Below, piece by piece: positions 45,781 to 60,901 of a stretch of 64,000 bases of DNA. Position numbers and translations under genes: made by a program. Within the stretch, counting starts at the first letter, position 1; each line of letters starts with the position of its first letter. The stretch covers positions 23,383,502 through 23,447,501 of the forward strand of contig NC_085878.1 of NCBI RefSeq assembly GCF_034702125.1, read 5' to 3'. The stretch is from Engraulis encrasicolus (Eukaryota; Chordata; Actinopteri; Clupeiformes; Engraulidae). A model generated the notes under the pieces. It ran no database searches. It saw only the letters and a list, made by a program, of their open reading frames with translations, and was not told the DNA's origin.

Positions 45781-46768
45781 TAATAAAATCCCACAGGTTA
45801 GAGATGAGCGGAGTAATATGTTTTTTGTGTCTTTTTCAAAGCAGGCAGGGCCACCGACCTGTCATTGGTCAGGGCAGATCATACATCTGCCCTGATAGCA
45901 TCCATACAGGCGCGCTTATGTTATGATATTATGCTAAGTAGGCTACAATGCTAATTTTGTAGAATGGGATCGGGGCGAGGGGGCCGGGCTTAGCTTAGGC
46001 AGCGAGAAATCTGCCCAGGCCAGTGGCCATAGACCGTAAAGTTAAACAGCCACACTGGATGTAAACTAGACTTCTCAGCAAAAATAAAACCCGATTCCAC
46101 TCGCAAAGATCGTCACAAACCACAACATTGATGTAATACGATTCCCAGTGTGATTGAGGTTGCAATACATATTTATATCCCCGAAACGCGGAGCGTCGGG
46201 GATGTAATGGTTTTACGTGCGCCGCCGCCGCCGCCGCGTAAGGTCTTTCGTGTTAACGCGATAACTTTTGAATGGATGTTTGGATTTGTCCCAGATTTTT
46301 TGGGTGAATGCTCTAGAACAAAGGATCCATAAATTACCAGGCCTATAGACTATTCTAAACGACTTTGTGAGGCCTGAATAAAGAAATATTACAAATAATA
46401 CCCCCCCCACACACACACACACACAGACACACAGACACACGTACACACATCGAGGGAAGGTGTCCTGGTTTTCACGTGCCGAAATATGGTCACCCTAAAC
46501 ATAGTACATACAGTTGAATAGCAGCTGGTAAATCAGGAGCATTGGCTGTAAATGGGGACCAAAAGTCTTGGGCTGGATTGAACCATCTGGCGGGCCGCAA
46601 CCGGCCCCCCTGGCCTCATGCTGACCCCTGACTGAAAGATTGTAGTTTACAGTTATTTTCTTACGTATGCGATACAGTCCTTGGATAATTGTGGGATTAG
46701 AAACCTTGTTTAACTACAACTGGGTGGATTAAGTAGCCTACACCCTATCCTGGAGGAATGTGTCCTAG
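45781..46768. other. Intron with a CpG-rich repeat fragment
   Basis: 46178-46265 holds CCCCGAAACGCGG-AGCGTCGGGG and a (GCC)n run (46219-46239), probably part of a dispersed repeat. 46590-46630 has GGGCCGCAACCGGCCCCC and GACCCCTG, resembling a hAT fragment. A C-run and short CA lie at 46401-46427. Confidence 0.45.
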
Positions 46769-46835
46769 GCTGTGCTGCCCTGACTGCCGGGGTGGGAGCC
46801 GGTGCCAATATCACCCTGGACTGTCCAGTCACAGG
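46769..46835 (+). CDS. Immunoglobulin-domain exon (N-terminal part), ADAMTS-like protein
   Basis: Acceptor TGTCCTAG, donor ACAGG|GTAACA. The exon begins in phase 1 and reads CAALTAGVGAGANITLDCPV and TG. This is the A'-B part of an Ig domain: G..G.N.TL.CPV.G, with the B-strand Cys. It would be the next Ig domain after the one ending at 42992. At 67 bp it is short, so the remaining strands must be on later exons that I could not find in the window. Codon and splice features are good, but the small size lowers confidence. Confidence 0.62.
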
Positions 46836-47769
46836 GTAACATCATGTACAATCCTACATCATGTACACCACCCTGCATATCATTTCTAAAGACCCAAATG
46901 TGCATTCACACGTCAGTAAAGTGAAATGCACTGATGCCACCCCCTCTGAAGGCCAATAGGCCAAGATGTGCTTCCAGGGTTTTTGCAATGCAAGGATTTG
47001 CTCTGGAAATGGACAAATGGTTTTAATTCTCAAAACCAGATTGTATTTTAGCAAACATGAGGATTGCTAAAGGGGGTAGGGGCTGGAGCGTATTAAAGTT
47101 TTATTCCTCTCAAGGACAGCAATCACGAATCCGCAATCCATTAATACTTTCTGAATACCACAAATAAATTAAATTCTTGTCACGAATGAAAAACCCCAGG
47201 TTTGCCCTCGCTAACACATGGTGAATATTTACATATCGTGGGTTTAATGGATCCTTTCTACAGTTTTAGCAAGGAAATGGAGAAAGTTCCAGGTAATTGG
47301 AGAGAAATTGTCTGTAAAGTCAACATACCTTTCGGGTTGTTATTGGTCTCACGGAGGATTTATGTGTCCTGTAACATTTATAAAACGAATTCACACGATT
47401 TGGCTGAAAACAAAAATGTCGATCAAACAATATTTAGTGGAGGCTTTTGGAAGACCCTCATCATCTTCCCAATGTTTTGTGTGCCACTGTTTCCCCCCTC
47501 TTTCCCTCCTCCATGTGTGTCAGCGTTGTAAGAGGACTCCCTCGCTCTCAAGGAGGTCACGTAAACTCTAAAGTCAACAAGCAAAAATGGGATTTTCTTT
47601 CGGGGTAGAACGGTGAAGAGGGATGTGAATGAGGATATGAGAGGAGTAGTGAGCGAGGGTGTGTGTTAGAACAGGATCCCCACTCCTTGAGGCGTACTGA
47701 TTGCATTCATTACCTCAGGATGGTGGCAGTGATGGGTGCACAGCGCTGACAAAGACGACCCGTTAGTGA
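46836..47769. other. Intron, nothing recognised
   Basis: Unique sequence without a clear exon. The next Ig exon was searched for and not found. Confidence 0.45.
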
Positions 47770-48057
<288 letters not shown>

Positions 48058-48188
48058 AGCACAGCGAGCTGCGAGTGATAGTCCCCTCCTCAGCCTTTGG
48101 TGTGAGCATGCTCCTGAGTCCTCAAGGCTCAGTGATTACATTCATTGGCACGCATGGCAACGGCCCAAAGGGGCTGGGAGGTAGAAAC

Positions 48189-48390
48189 ACCTGTTGCCAA
48201 CAATACCATGCCCTCACTATGGACACTCCTCACCTGTTGCCAACAATACCATGCCCTCACGGACACTGACACCTGTTGCCAACAATACCATGCCCTCACT
48301 TTGGACACTCCTCACCTGTGGCCAACAATACCATGCCCTCACTATGGACACACCTCACCTGTTGCCAACAATACCATGCCCTCACGGACA
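48189..48390. repeat. Minisatellite, five copies of a 39-43 bp unit
   Basis: Each unit has CACCTGTTGCCAACAATACC and ATGCCCTCAC. Long units continue TATGGACACTCCT and short ones GGACACTG, in the order long, short, long, long, short. Apparent Cys/His-rich frames across it are repeat translations. Confidence 0.92.
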
Positions 48391-48448
48391 CTGCCACCAC
48401 CAGCAGATGCCCTGCCACCCACAGCACTGGCAAAGATGGCAACCAAGT

Positions 48449-48600
<152 letters not shown>

Positions 48601-49464
48601 TATGTGCTTCTGTGTCTGTGTCTGTGTCTGTATCATTGTGCCTTGCCGCCAGTGCCACCACTGCCCGCCCACTTGGCTGGGTGATGAGGGAGGCGAGGCA
48701 CTGTAGAGCTGGAGGGAGTTTGCTGCCCCCCAGCGAGCACTTCATTGGCACAAAGCCCCTTTTCATGACCAGATGATTTGACGAGATGAGTGAGGAGAGG
48801 ACTGAGACCTTCTGAAGAAGAACACAAACAGGGTGTGGAGGAGTGGGATGAATGGAGCGGGGTGGGGAGTCGGTGTCAAAGTTATGATACAGTAAAAGCA
48901 CCACTCTTTCCTTGGCTATCTTTCTTCAATAAGTGAAGTGGAGCACGGAGGGGACTCAGTGTTGTGATAAAATAATACCCCCTCTCCTTAACTCCCCCCT
49001 TTTTCAAGAAGGGGAGAGGGACAGGGTGGGGTCTGTGTAGTAATGAAATAATTCTCCCCCACACACTTCTCACCCTGACTTTCCTTCTTGTAGAACAGCC
49101 TCTGAGAATGGGATCTCTGTAAGCAGATACTGTCCCTCCCCCCAGCTGCGTCGCACTGATAGAGAGATGAGAGATGCAGCTGGTAACGTCCCACTCCTTG
49201 ACTTGTAGTCTTGGAAACGAAGTGGGTCGGGGTGAGGAAGTTGGGTTGCAAGATCTAATAGTGAGACGCAGCTGGTAACAAATGAGGTGGGGTGGGTCGG
49301 GGTCAGAGAATTAAATAATAGCCCCCCTGTAATAATCCTCTCTCTCCTTGCCTTCCCTTCTTGCGGCAGAGTCAGACTATGCATCTGAGAGGGGGATCTA
49401 CCCTGTTATGGAATTGAACTGAACAAGGTCAACAGATGACCTATGTCCTACTAAACCTTAAAAT
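48601..49464. other. Intron/unclassified; degenerate duplicated blocks
   Basis: 48960-49330 repeats similar phrases (ATAAAATAATACCCCC / AATTAAATAATAGCCCCC; CAGCTGGTAACGTCC / CAGCTGGTAACAAAT; GTGGGTCGGGGTGAGG / GTGGGTCGGGGTCAGA), pointing to an old local duplication. No exon recognised. Confidence 0.5.
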
Positions 49465-49780
49465 GTGAAAGTGAAAGCCCACCTGGGAAACTCCAACTCC
49501 CACTGTCATTGTAACACAGCACACAAAGTGCACCCTGCACACAACAAAATTGTATTTATGCCTCATCTGTGCAAGTAGGTAATCCCCAATGGTGCCCCAA
49601 GGGATTCCCAAGGGGGCAGTGTGGTGGGACGGTACCATACTCAGGGTACCTCAGTGATGTAGGTGGAAGGAGGACAGCACTGGTTAATTACTACCCCTAC
49701 CAACCTGGTGGGTCGGGAGTCGAACCAGCAACCTTTGGGCTACAAGTATGACACCTTAACTGCTTACCCATGACTGCCCT
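49465..49780 (-). mobile_element. tRNA-derived SINE, copy 2
   Basis: Homologous along its length to 29771-30076. Minus strand begins GGGCAGTCATGGGTAAGCAG, contains an exact box B (GTTCGACTC) and ends GGGCTTTCACTTTCAC. It carries an extra GGATTCCCAA-like stretch compared with copy 1. Confidence 0.82.
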
Positions 49781-50072
49781 GTCAGCTTACATCAGTTTCC
49801 CAAACTGACTAACATAGCCACATATGAAGAGAATGCATGTGGCTAAGTGACCATAACTGTACATTTACACCAGTTATGTACTGGTAATGTTCAACAAGGC
49901 ACATAACGGTAAATCTTCATCATTCTGTGTCCTGTGTCCTGTGTCCTGTGTCTACCTTTCACATTTACTGATGCCAATGCAGTGCCCTTAACTCAGCAAG
50001 ACACAGTTGTCCAGCTGCTCCACAGTGGTGGAGACATGTCTGTCTGTGGCACAGCTGGCACCCCTCTGCTGC

Positions 50073-50264
<192 letters not shown>

Positions 50265-50319
50265 CCCACACACACGTCTCAGCTCAGGTTACTTATGTCA
50301 AGACAGAGAGAGAGACAGA

Positions 50320-50655
50320 GCAACGGAGGGAGAAAGAAAGGGGCGCTTTGAATGCAGTGAAGGTGGCAACATCAATAATCCCTATGGGAAGAGGTGTGTG
50401 TGTGATATAGTTTGGAATTGTGCAAATACCCATTAAAAATAGATCAAGGCAATGCTTAGTGATAAAGAGGCAGGGAAAGCAGTCGAACCGGCGCTGCGTG
50501 AGCAACGTCTGGGGGAGTTTGGAGCTCCAGCCACCTGAAGGAAAGAAAAATTGTGAGGATTTAATTAGAAAAGATAAGGAGTTGTTCTGTAGAAGGCAAA
50601 TGCACATGTAGGCACAGAGATTAATGAACTGTGCCTCCACACAGTAGTGTGTTAA
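50320..50655. repeat. Local duplication, copy A
   Basis: From GGGAGAAAGAAAGG through AATAATCCCTATGGG, TTTGGAATTGTGCAAAT, ATTTAATTAGAAAAGATAA and GTGCCTCCACACAG. All of these recur in the same order at 51990-52926 (copy B). Confidence 0.9.
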
Positions 50656-51482
50656 AGTACTCATATCTGTCTTGCACATGGGGGGAGACAAATTTGTTTT
50701 CCCAAGCAAAGATGTAATGCAGAGGCGTCACACATTTTTGGCACATCGGACATCAACAACAAAATGGGTTTTGAAAAAAAAAAAGCCTGGTAATTGTGTC
50801 TCGCTAAAGAGGCAGGTGGGACGCATCAGTGATGAGCGGAGTCAGTGTGAAACACTGCTGGGTCTATTGAGCAAGAGAGCCGAGAGCCGAGCTGAAAGAG
50901 ACGGCCCTTAAGTAATGTGGCACCAGAGACTGTAGCCAAACACACTCTCTGACATGGCTGCACGTAACGGCTCTGAAGGTCGTTTATCTCCCCAAGTGAC
51001 AGCTACGAATAAATAGATACAATAGATAGATATGCACCAGGATGTGCACACTGTATGTGTGTGTCATGAAGACAGGAGGTAAGAAGGATGAATGATGGCG
51101 GTCTTCTTTTTTCAGAACAGTCCAAATGTCATGGAGAATGAAAAAAAAAACAAGCACTACATGGCCTGGCATGGTCTGTATTGTCAGTTTACTATATCTC
51201 TTTATATTTTGCATTTTGCCCCTTCTGGGTAAATATATAGTAAATATACAGTCTCCATTTTCAAAAGGGCAACAGTAACAACTGCAGCACACCCTTGACG
51301 TAACGGGCTGAAGGCAAGAGGACATGTTGTGAGTCAGCGAGTTTTCACACTCCAGTCTTTGCTGACTCCATACAGTGCTCCATGTCTGAGGAAGCCAAAC
51401 ATGTAAAGCAATAAACATTGATTACTGTGGCGTTAAATGCTGTCACATCAAATGATGTCGTCTATTAGTTCACACACCTGCA

Positions 51483-51624
<142 letters not shown>

Positions 51625-51804
51625 ATGGGAGTGAGAAGGTGATAACACACACACACACACACACACGCACAGACATGCACACGCGTGGCAGTGACGGGGT
51701 ATCAGAAGGAGAGAGGAGAGCGGTGAGACGGGGTTGGGCCCCTGGCTAATTTCACCACAATGAATTAGTGTGTAGGCACGCGTGCGTGCAAGTGCACGCA
51801 CACA

Positions 51805-51809
<5 letters not shown>

Positions 51810-51891
<82 letters not shown>
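51810..51891. repeat. (CA)n microsatellite preceded by CG alternation
   Basis: GCGCGCGCA followed by about 80 bp of CA. Confidence 0.97.
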
Positions 51892-51892
<1 letters not shown>

Positions 51893-51957
51893 AACCGCAC
51901 AATCAATGCACAGAGAACTTGAAAGAGAAGAGTAGAGAGAGAGACAGAGAAATGGAG

Positions 51958-51959
<2 letters not shown>

Positions 51960-52045
<86 letters not shown>

Positions 52046-52046
52046 G
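51960..52046. repeat. (GA)n-(GAAA)n compound microsatellite
   Basis: GA dinucleotides pass into about 11 GAAA tetramers. It marks the left edge of duplication copy B. Confidence 0.97.
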
Positions 52047-52263
52047 GGGGTATGACTGCTGTGAAGGTGACAAGATCAATAATCCCTATGGGCAAAGCAA
52101 ATGTGAGATATAGTTTGGAATTGTGCAAATTGCCATTAAAAATAGATCAAGGCAATGCTTAGTGATGAAGAGGTGCGAGCAAAGCCTGGGGGAGTTTGGA
52201 GGAAAAATGCCTGCTCCAGCCATCTGAAGGAACGGAAATCATGAGGATTTAATTAGAAAAGAT

Positions 52264-52631
52264 AAAGTCAAGTCAAGTCAAGTAGGTTTTATTGTCAATT
52301 TCTTTACATGCACTGGTCATACAAAGAATTTGAAATTACATTTCTTGCTTTCCCATACAGACATAGACTAATTAAGGTAAGGACATAGACAGTATAGACA
52401 TAGACAGTACTTATACATGGACTTAAGACAGTATGGACATAGACAGTGCTCATACAGACATTTAAAGTGCAAGACTGGACAACAGAAGACTTGTAGAGGA
52501 CATACATTAAGAGGTATTTGTTGTGTTTTTGTGCTTTTCCTAAAAAAAGTCCTTTATAGCGTTCTGACATGGTAATAGTAGCATTTTGAAGAAAATAAAT
52601 ATAAAAAGGTCTGTCAAGTACACCACCAGCA

Positions 52632-52634
<3 letters not shown>
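52264..52634 (-). mobile_element. LINE-like 3' end with (ACTTG)n tail, copy 1
   Basis: On the minus strand the fragment ends in ...AAATTGACAATAAAACC followed by (TACTTGACTTG)n. The same 3' end, with the same pentamer tail, is at 61925-62053. A shared 3' end, AATAAA-like signal and pentamer tail fit a 5'-truncated non-LTR retrotransposon; no coding part remains. Confidence 0.65.
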
Positions 52635-52710
<76 letters not shown>

Positions 52711-52756
52711 TTAGTGCAGGTAGAAGGTGCGGTGTGCGTCTTGTGTGTGTGTTCGT

Positions 52757-52832
<76 letters not shown>
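52635..52832. repeat. Two (TG)n arrays
   Basis: TG runs at 52635-52703 and 52764-52832 with a 60-bp spacer. Confidence 0.97.
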
Positions 52833-52833
<1 letters not shown>

Positions 52834-52957
52834 AGTGTGTTTATGTTGGGTTGTTCTGTAGTTGTCCTGGAGAAGGCAAGTACACATGTAGACACAGAGA
52901 TTAATATACTGTGCCTCCACACACAGAGAGAGACTCAGATGCTCATATTAAACACAA

Positions 52958-53012
52958 ACACACACACACACACACACACACACGCAAGCGCACGCGCACA
53001 CACACACACACG
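52958..53012. repeat. (CA)n with CG interruptions
   Basis: CA runs broken by GCAAGCGCACGCGC. Confidence 0.93.
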
Positions 53013-53315
53013 CACGAGTATAAAGGTGAGGTTATTTTTGGCTTTCGACTTGTAATGAGGTTTTATCCAACTGTTTGGCCCATTTTCCCATTGATTGCTG
53101 GTGTGAACTGAGAGAAAATGAGTCACAGCCTGCATAGCACCGCACAAGTGTGTGTGTGTGTGTGTGTGCACGTGTTAGTGCTCTGCCAAGGCGAGAAAAA
53201 AAAGATAGAAAGAAAGAAAAAATAGAGAAATGAGATGCGGAAAATAAGACAAAACAAACTAATTACTACACAAAAAACAAATACTAACTTCAGGGAGCTA
53301 TAGGGAGCTCCCTGG

Positions 53316-53322
53316 AGAGAGA

Positions 53323-53374
<52 letters not shown>
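53316..53374. repeat. (GA)n microsatellite
   Basis: GA run with one GGGA interruption. Confidence 0.95.
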
Positions 53375-53375
<1 letters not shown>

Positions 53376-53645
53376 TCCTTATAGACCTCAGAAGCCACTT
53401 CAAGCAGTTGGGTTATTAAATCCTGCTTCCTCTTGCTAAGTCTGCTGTCTGTAGGTGCACTCATGAGTCAAGTGCTGTGAGCAAAGGGCTGCTTGGAATT
53501 CTGGGATACGGACGGCAGACAGAGAGAGACAGTAGAGAGCATAGGTACAGACCATTATCCTCCTGTCCTCGACCTGCGCATGTGGCCACGCACTTCGCTG
53601 ACACCCTGTCTCCATGGGGGGAAAAAAATCCTGCTGTCAGCCTTA

Positions 53646-54680
53646 TAGGCCAGTCAATCTAGCGTTTGACCTGGGACAAATTGCAATAGTAATCATTCCA
53701 AGTTTTTTGTAATCCCTAGGTATGTCTAAATAACATATTAAAAATCTACAGATTTAGTGGAACCATTTTTTCAAGGTCAAAGTTAGACATTTCCCATTAA
53801 TTTTTCTATAGGGAGACAATAAAGGACATACTTGGTGAATGGGGTAAACATTTAAGCCATGAGATATCAATTTGAATCTTTCAGAGTCGTTTATTCAAAC
53901 AAAGACAAATGTGTTTTCTATTGTTAGTTATCTAAGATATGATGACTAAATATGCAAATGAGATCACATCTACTTAAATATGTGATAAATTATGCAACAA
54001 CGGGCAAAACATAAAACAAATTGCAAAAGTAATGATTTACACTTTTTATTGATACTTAATCCACCCTACATCACATATGAAAAATCTACCTTCATCACTT
54101 TAGTGGAACATACTTTTTTGAAGGTCAGAAGTAGCAGATTTCCAATGCATTTTGCCATTCAGTGGGTAAAATCGGATACTTTTGACCTTGGGAAAGGTAT
54201 GTTCCACTGAATTGATGAAAGTAGATTTTTAATATGTGATGCAGAGGGGTTGAAGGATCAATGTAATGTATGAACCATTACTATTGCAATTTGTTTTATG
54301 CTTGGTCTGTTACCACAGATTTTATCACATATTTCAGTACATATGACCTCATTTGCATATTTCATCATCATATTTCAGAAAACTTGCAATACAAAAATTG
54401 TTTGCCTGAATGTGAGTTACCATCTGTGAAAGTTTCAAATGAATATGCCATAGTTTAAAATTTTACCCTATTCACCTTTTATTTCCTATATTCTCTCCCT
54501 ATGGAGAAATGAATGGGAAATCTGCCAACTTTGACCTCGAAAAAAAGTATGTTCCACTAAATATAAAGCTGTAGATTTTTAATATGTGATACAAGGGGGT
54601 TTAAGGATCACTTAAAAGTAGGAACCATTACTATTGCAATTCGTCCCGGGTTTGGGCCTTTTTAGAGATTGACTGGCCTA
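53646..54680. mobile_element. TA-flanked palindromic (fold-back) element, 1.04 kb
   Basis: Ends TAGGCCAGTCAATCT / AGATTGACTGGCCTA, flanked by TA (53644-53645, 54681-54682). Matching continues inward: GACCTGGGACAAATTGCAATAGTAATCAT against the inverse of ACCATTACTATTGCAATTCGTCCCGGG, ATGCAAATGAG against CTCATTTGCAT, TATGTGATAAAT against its inverse, and GTAGATTTTTAATATGTGAT-type phrases. So nearly the whole element can fold into one hairpin centred near 54160. No coding frame. TA insertion suggests a Tc1/mariner-type or similar transposase in trans (inference). Confidence 0.8.
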
Positions 54681-54682
54681 TA

Positions 54683-55833
<1,151 letters not shown>

Positions 55834-56337
55834 CCATATGTTTTTAAGAGGGCTCATTTAGTTTGGAAAACATTGTAGTGGAGTGTTCTGTTCCCCAGTG
55901 CCAGCCTTTTGGCTTTTGCTACCCAAACAGGTACCCTCTCTCTACCCCCTCTACCCACCCTGCCAACTGCCAACTGCACCAACCACAGGAAAACCCTATG
56001 GGTGGGGGACGGCTGTTTACTGATGTGGTGAGTGCTGGTTTATGCTCAAGCAGATTTTGGCCCTGTGCGTCACTCTGTGCCTGTGTGTGTGTAGTAGAGT
56101 AGAGTAGAGTAGAGTACTTTTATTGATCCCGAAGGAAATTAAGGTGTCTGTCAGCTTACATAAATACACAAATCCAAACATACACAAAGAACTTATACAC
56201 ATAAATGCACATTACAGTAAAAGTATATCGCCACACACACTCTCTCTCTCTCTCCCTCCCTCCCTCCTTTCCTCTCCCCCTCTCTCTCACCCCCCCCCAA
56301 CACACACACATTGTCACACACATTGTCACATACATTG

Positions 56338-56455
<118 letters not shown>

Positions 56456-56789
56456 GGTCCTTGTAGGGCATCATGTTGCATACATATACACAAAAAGTCA
56501 AGATAAAAGTGTTCAGTACACATAAAAGAGCCAAAGTAGTTCTAATGATTGTGCATTGTAGAAGTCCCTCAGTTAAAAAATAAAAATAATAAAAAATAAA
56601 AATAAGGCAGTCCACAGTAGCTTTTCCAGTGGTTGAGATAGTCCAGTAAGAATAAAATTGTAGAATTAAATAGTTCACAGATGCTATCCCAGGGGATAGG
56701 TGAGGTAGCTGAGGTGGGGTGTAGTGAGTTTATTGTCCTGTGTTGAGCAGTCCCTTAAAGTGTCCAAGGTAGTGCAGGCGCTTGCTCCA

Positions 56790-56846
56790 TGGGGGGGGGG
56801 GGGGGCCGCGGGGGGGGGGGGGGTGGGGCCCGGGGGGGGGGGGGGG
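56790..56846 (+). repeat. G-rich tract, G-quadruplex candidate
   Basis: Runs of 15, 14 and 15-16 Gs separated by CCGC, TGGGGCCC and similar. Single-base length here is unreliable. Confidence 0.85.
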
Positions 56847-57142
56847 TTGGTTGAAGTGTAGCTGTTCAGTAGAGATAAAAAATCGGGAGGGGGTGGGGGT
56901 GGTTTAGGCAGTCCAGTCACCAATGACAATCTCTTTCATTGTGTCTTTCTGTGTGGTGTTGAAGAGCTGGATGGAACAAATGACTTCCGTAGTCTGTCTG
57001 TACGGCAGGGGAAGGCCCGGAGTCTGTAGCTGAACACGCTCCTCTGGTTGGCAAGAAGCGGGTGCAGGGGGTGTCTGTCATTTTCCAGTATGGAGTCCAG
57101 TCTGCTCAGTGTCCTGTTTTCGGCTGTTGTATTGAGGTCCTG

Positions 57143-57881
<739 letters not shown>

Positions 57882-57958
<77 letters not shown>
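57882..57958. repeat. (CA)n microsatellite, 77 bp
   Basis: Uninterrupted CA run. Confidence 0.98.
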
Positions 57959-57960
<2 letters not shown>

Positions 57961-59609
57961 CCAACCTCCTACAACAATGTCCTGGGAGTGCATTTGATAG
58001 TCTCACTGCACTGTAAAAGCGGTGAATTATCAGCGGCTGTGCGCTGTGAAGGATGCAGGGAAGCCCCCTGTGTGTACGCATACGTCCCTCTGTCCAAACA
58101 CCAGGAAGTCATACATCTGTTTACATGACGACCGTGCCACCGGCAGAATCCTACAGTAAATCAACCACAGGCCACGCAGGCCCCACTGCCAACACATTTC
58201 ATGGTGATTTTCACAAGCAAGAGCTAGAAAAGGAGGGGGACAGAGAGAGAGGGAGGGATGGACGGAGAGAGAAGAAGAGGCAGGGGTAGGGGCAACAGAA
58301 AAAAAGTTCCTTCTCTCTAGCACACAGCCCTACATTGCCTTCAGCCACTTTTAACAGCATGAATGGGACTTGTCATTGGCTTCTCTCTCGCAACGTCATG
58401 ACCAGAAAAACCAGGACCAGGATTAGAAAAACACAGGCCCCAGCATGAGAAAAAACTTTCCCCGGGAAACAGAAATGTACCTGAGCGCAAGGCTCATGAC
58501 TCCCAGCACAGCCTTAAGAGGAGAGAACTTCAGAGTGAGTTCAGGAACACTCCATAAAAAAGTGCTTTAACTGGTAATGTACGAGGAACTGGCTATAAGA
58601 AGGGGGCTTACTAAAGCGATGAACCATGAGAGACAGTGTGTATGCACTGAATTTAGAGCAGGAAAGGAATGTCAGACATTAGAAAAGGTGAGGGGTGTTC
58701 TTTGGCACAGTGCCATTTTGATGTCCGATGAAATGGGATTTTTACCATTTCATAACTTTGTAATAGAATGAATGAAATGAAGACTACATACATGTATGAT
58801 CGATCAAGAAAATGAACATCGTAATTTTAGAGAGGGACAGCTTGACCTGAATTTCAATGTTAGCCAGACGTTCATAATAAGCTTCTCAATGAGGTATGTA
58901 TCAACGAATGTGGCCAGCATCCAGTTTTTCTGAGGCCAGGACTAGCGCAGATGCTATCTCAGTCTCAACTGGATTTATTGCTCATTTAATTTCCAAATTC
59001 TGACAAACATAAATTCAAGGTTAGTACCATCCATCTGGGTTTGGTCATGTGAGGCGTGAACATCCCGTCATCTCACTTAAAATTATTATCGGTCTTACAC
59101 CTCCATTTCCTCCACTCCCACACAATGTATTAGGTGTTAGCACTGAAGTGCTGTACAGGTGGTGTGAAGACGTTGTGTTTTAATCAGTTGCAGGAGATAA
59201 ACGAGAGGAATAATGTTTAGTCCACACACAAACATGTAACCTGGGGTAGGGGTCAAGCCACTTCCAAAAGGTGAATTATGATTCATAAATAAGCAAATTC
59301 AATTAATTCATGAGCCAACTCACTGGACTCGCCAGCTATTAAATCTGCTAAGCGCTGCATCTGATGCATGCAGGACACGAATGATTTGCTGTCATCTGCA
59401 TACCACTGAAGCAGAAACATTTAGTATAGAAAATACACATACAGGCATGCACACGCACACACACACTCATTATATTGTCTGAAGGCCACTGAAAACAGCC
59501 CTCCGAGTCATCTTTCTCATTGGAATGACACTCCACTCCATTGGCTCATGTCATCCTCTCATCTCATTTCAAACCCTTGGCAAATAAAAAAATAAAGATA
59601 GATAGATAG
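57959..59609. other. No gene recognised
   Basis: Unique sequence. No repeat or exon that I can support. Confidence 0.45.
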
Positions 59610-59610
59610 A

Positions 59611-59617
<7 letters not shown>

Positions 59618-59690
<73 letters not shown>

Positions 59691-59713
59691 GAGAGAAGGA
59701 GAGAAAGAGAGAG
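59618..59713. repeat. (GA)n microsatellite, about 95 bp
   Basis: GA run preceded by (GATA)3. Confidence 0.96.
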
Positions 59714-59997
59714 ATATGAAAAGATAATAGCCACAGAGTTCACCCAAGTTTAACCTCCTCTGAGTGAGCTGAGGGAGAGCAGTCCTCTGGCTTGAGGAGT
59801 GTGTATTGTGCAGCCTGTAGTGTGTAGTGCACAGGCTACAGTCTTATGTCAAGGTCTGATAGAAAATATGGGGTGTTTTATCTTGTCTGTCATTATCTCA
59901 GTAATGTGAATAATAATTCGTTCAGTGAGAGATGCAGGCGTGGCTTTTAAACTGAGAGGAGGAGGACATCCTGCTGAAAGGGAGCCTGGTGGGAGCA

Positions 59998-60031
<34 letters not shown>

Positions 60032-60837
60032 ATCTCCTCTTTTCCAGTCCATTCTGCCCCACTCCCACGACCAGCCAAGAGCAGTAGAGGAGGGGATTCT
60101 TCTCTCAGGCGGGCAGCAGAAATGTATCATTCATAAAAAAACCAAGCAGGCCTGGCCAGCACCGTTAGCTGTGTTTAAATCAGCGCCACTTGCTTCTCCT
60201 CTACTGGGTGCGGAGACAAAAAGTCGCCTCGGCAGTAGACTCTTGATTTGTATTGTAGTAGGTTCCATCAATGGCAAAATGTTAACTTATGCCACAAAAA
60301 TTGGGGATTCCGTAAGGATTTCTCTATTCAGTTTTTCCTCCATTGCTAGTAAAGCTTGCACTGACTGTCTCCAAATCCATATCTCTATATCTCTTTCTAT
60401 CATTTTCTTCAGGTCTAGTATGCATCTCAGAGTTGATTACAGCATAGTAGTTGAAATTCACAAAGTGCACAATCATAGTACAGCACATGCATGCTCCGGG
60501 AGACATCTGGTATGTTTATGAGTTTAGGTGCAGGAACAACCCCAAATAATATATGGTTTCTTACAAGCAATGACGTCCTGCAAAAGGCAAACAAATCACA
60601 CCCAAAACTCTTGTGAGACATATTTCAACGCGGGGGAGATTACTCAATGGCAGAAATTTAATTAAGCCTCAGCCTCACACCTCATCACCCAAAATCAACA
60701 GGGGACAGACAGGCTGATTAGGTTAAGAAACGTGTGCGTTTGTGGAGCTCTCAACGCGTCATCTGTGTTTCATTTAACAGCAGAAACCAAATGAGCACCC
60801 AGAGAAAGAGAGGGAGAGAAGAGAGGGAGGAGCAGAA

Positions 60838-60838
<1 letters not shown>
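59714..60838. other. No gene recognised
   Basis: Unique sequence with a (GCAC)n-(CA)n patch at 59996-60029. Confidence 0.45.

Positions 60839-60898
<60 letters not shown>
60839..60898. repeat. (GA)n microsatellite, 60 bp
   Basis: Uninterrupted GA run inside a longer purine-rich zone (60800-60970). Confidence 0.97.

Positions 60899-60901
<3 letters not shown>

Larger units (their letters stand above)
51990..52926. repeat. Local duplication, copy B, interrupted by a LINE tail and TG arrays
   Basis: Matches 50320-50655 on both sides of an interruption. Copy A runs AAAAGATAAGGAGTTGTTCTG; copy B runs AAAAGATAA, then about 585 bp of inserted sequence (52264-52848), then GGTTGTTCTGTAG. Confidence 0.88.

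Noticed and set aside
48189..48390. CRISPR-like array
   Set aside because: Units are directly adjacent with no unique spacers, and the genome is vertebrate; a minisatellite explains it.
48960..49400. Candidate exons after CTTCTTGTAG and CTTGCGGCAG
   Set aside because: They sit in a degenerate duplicated block without a domain; frames stop quickly.
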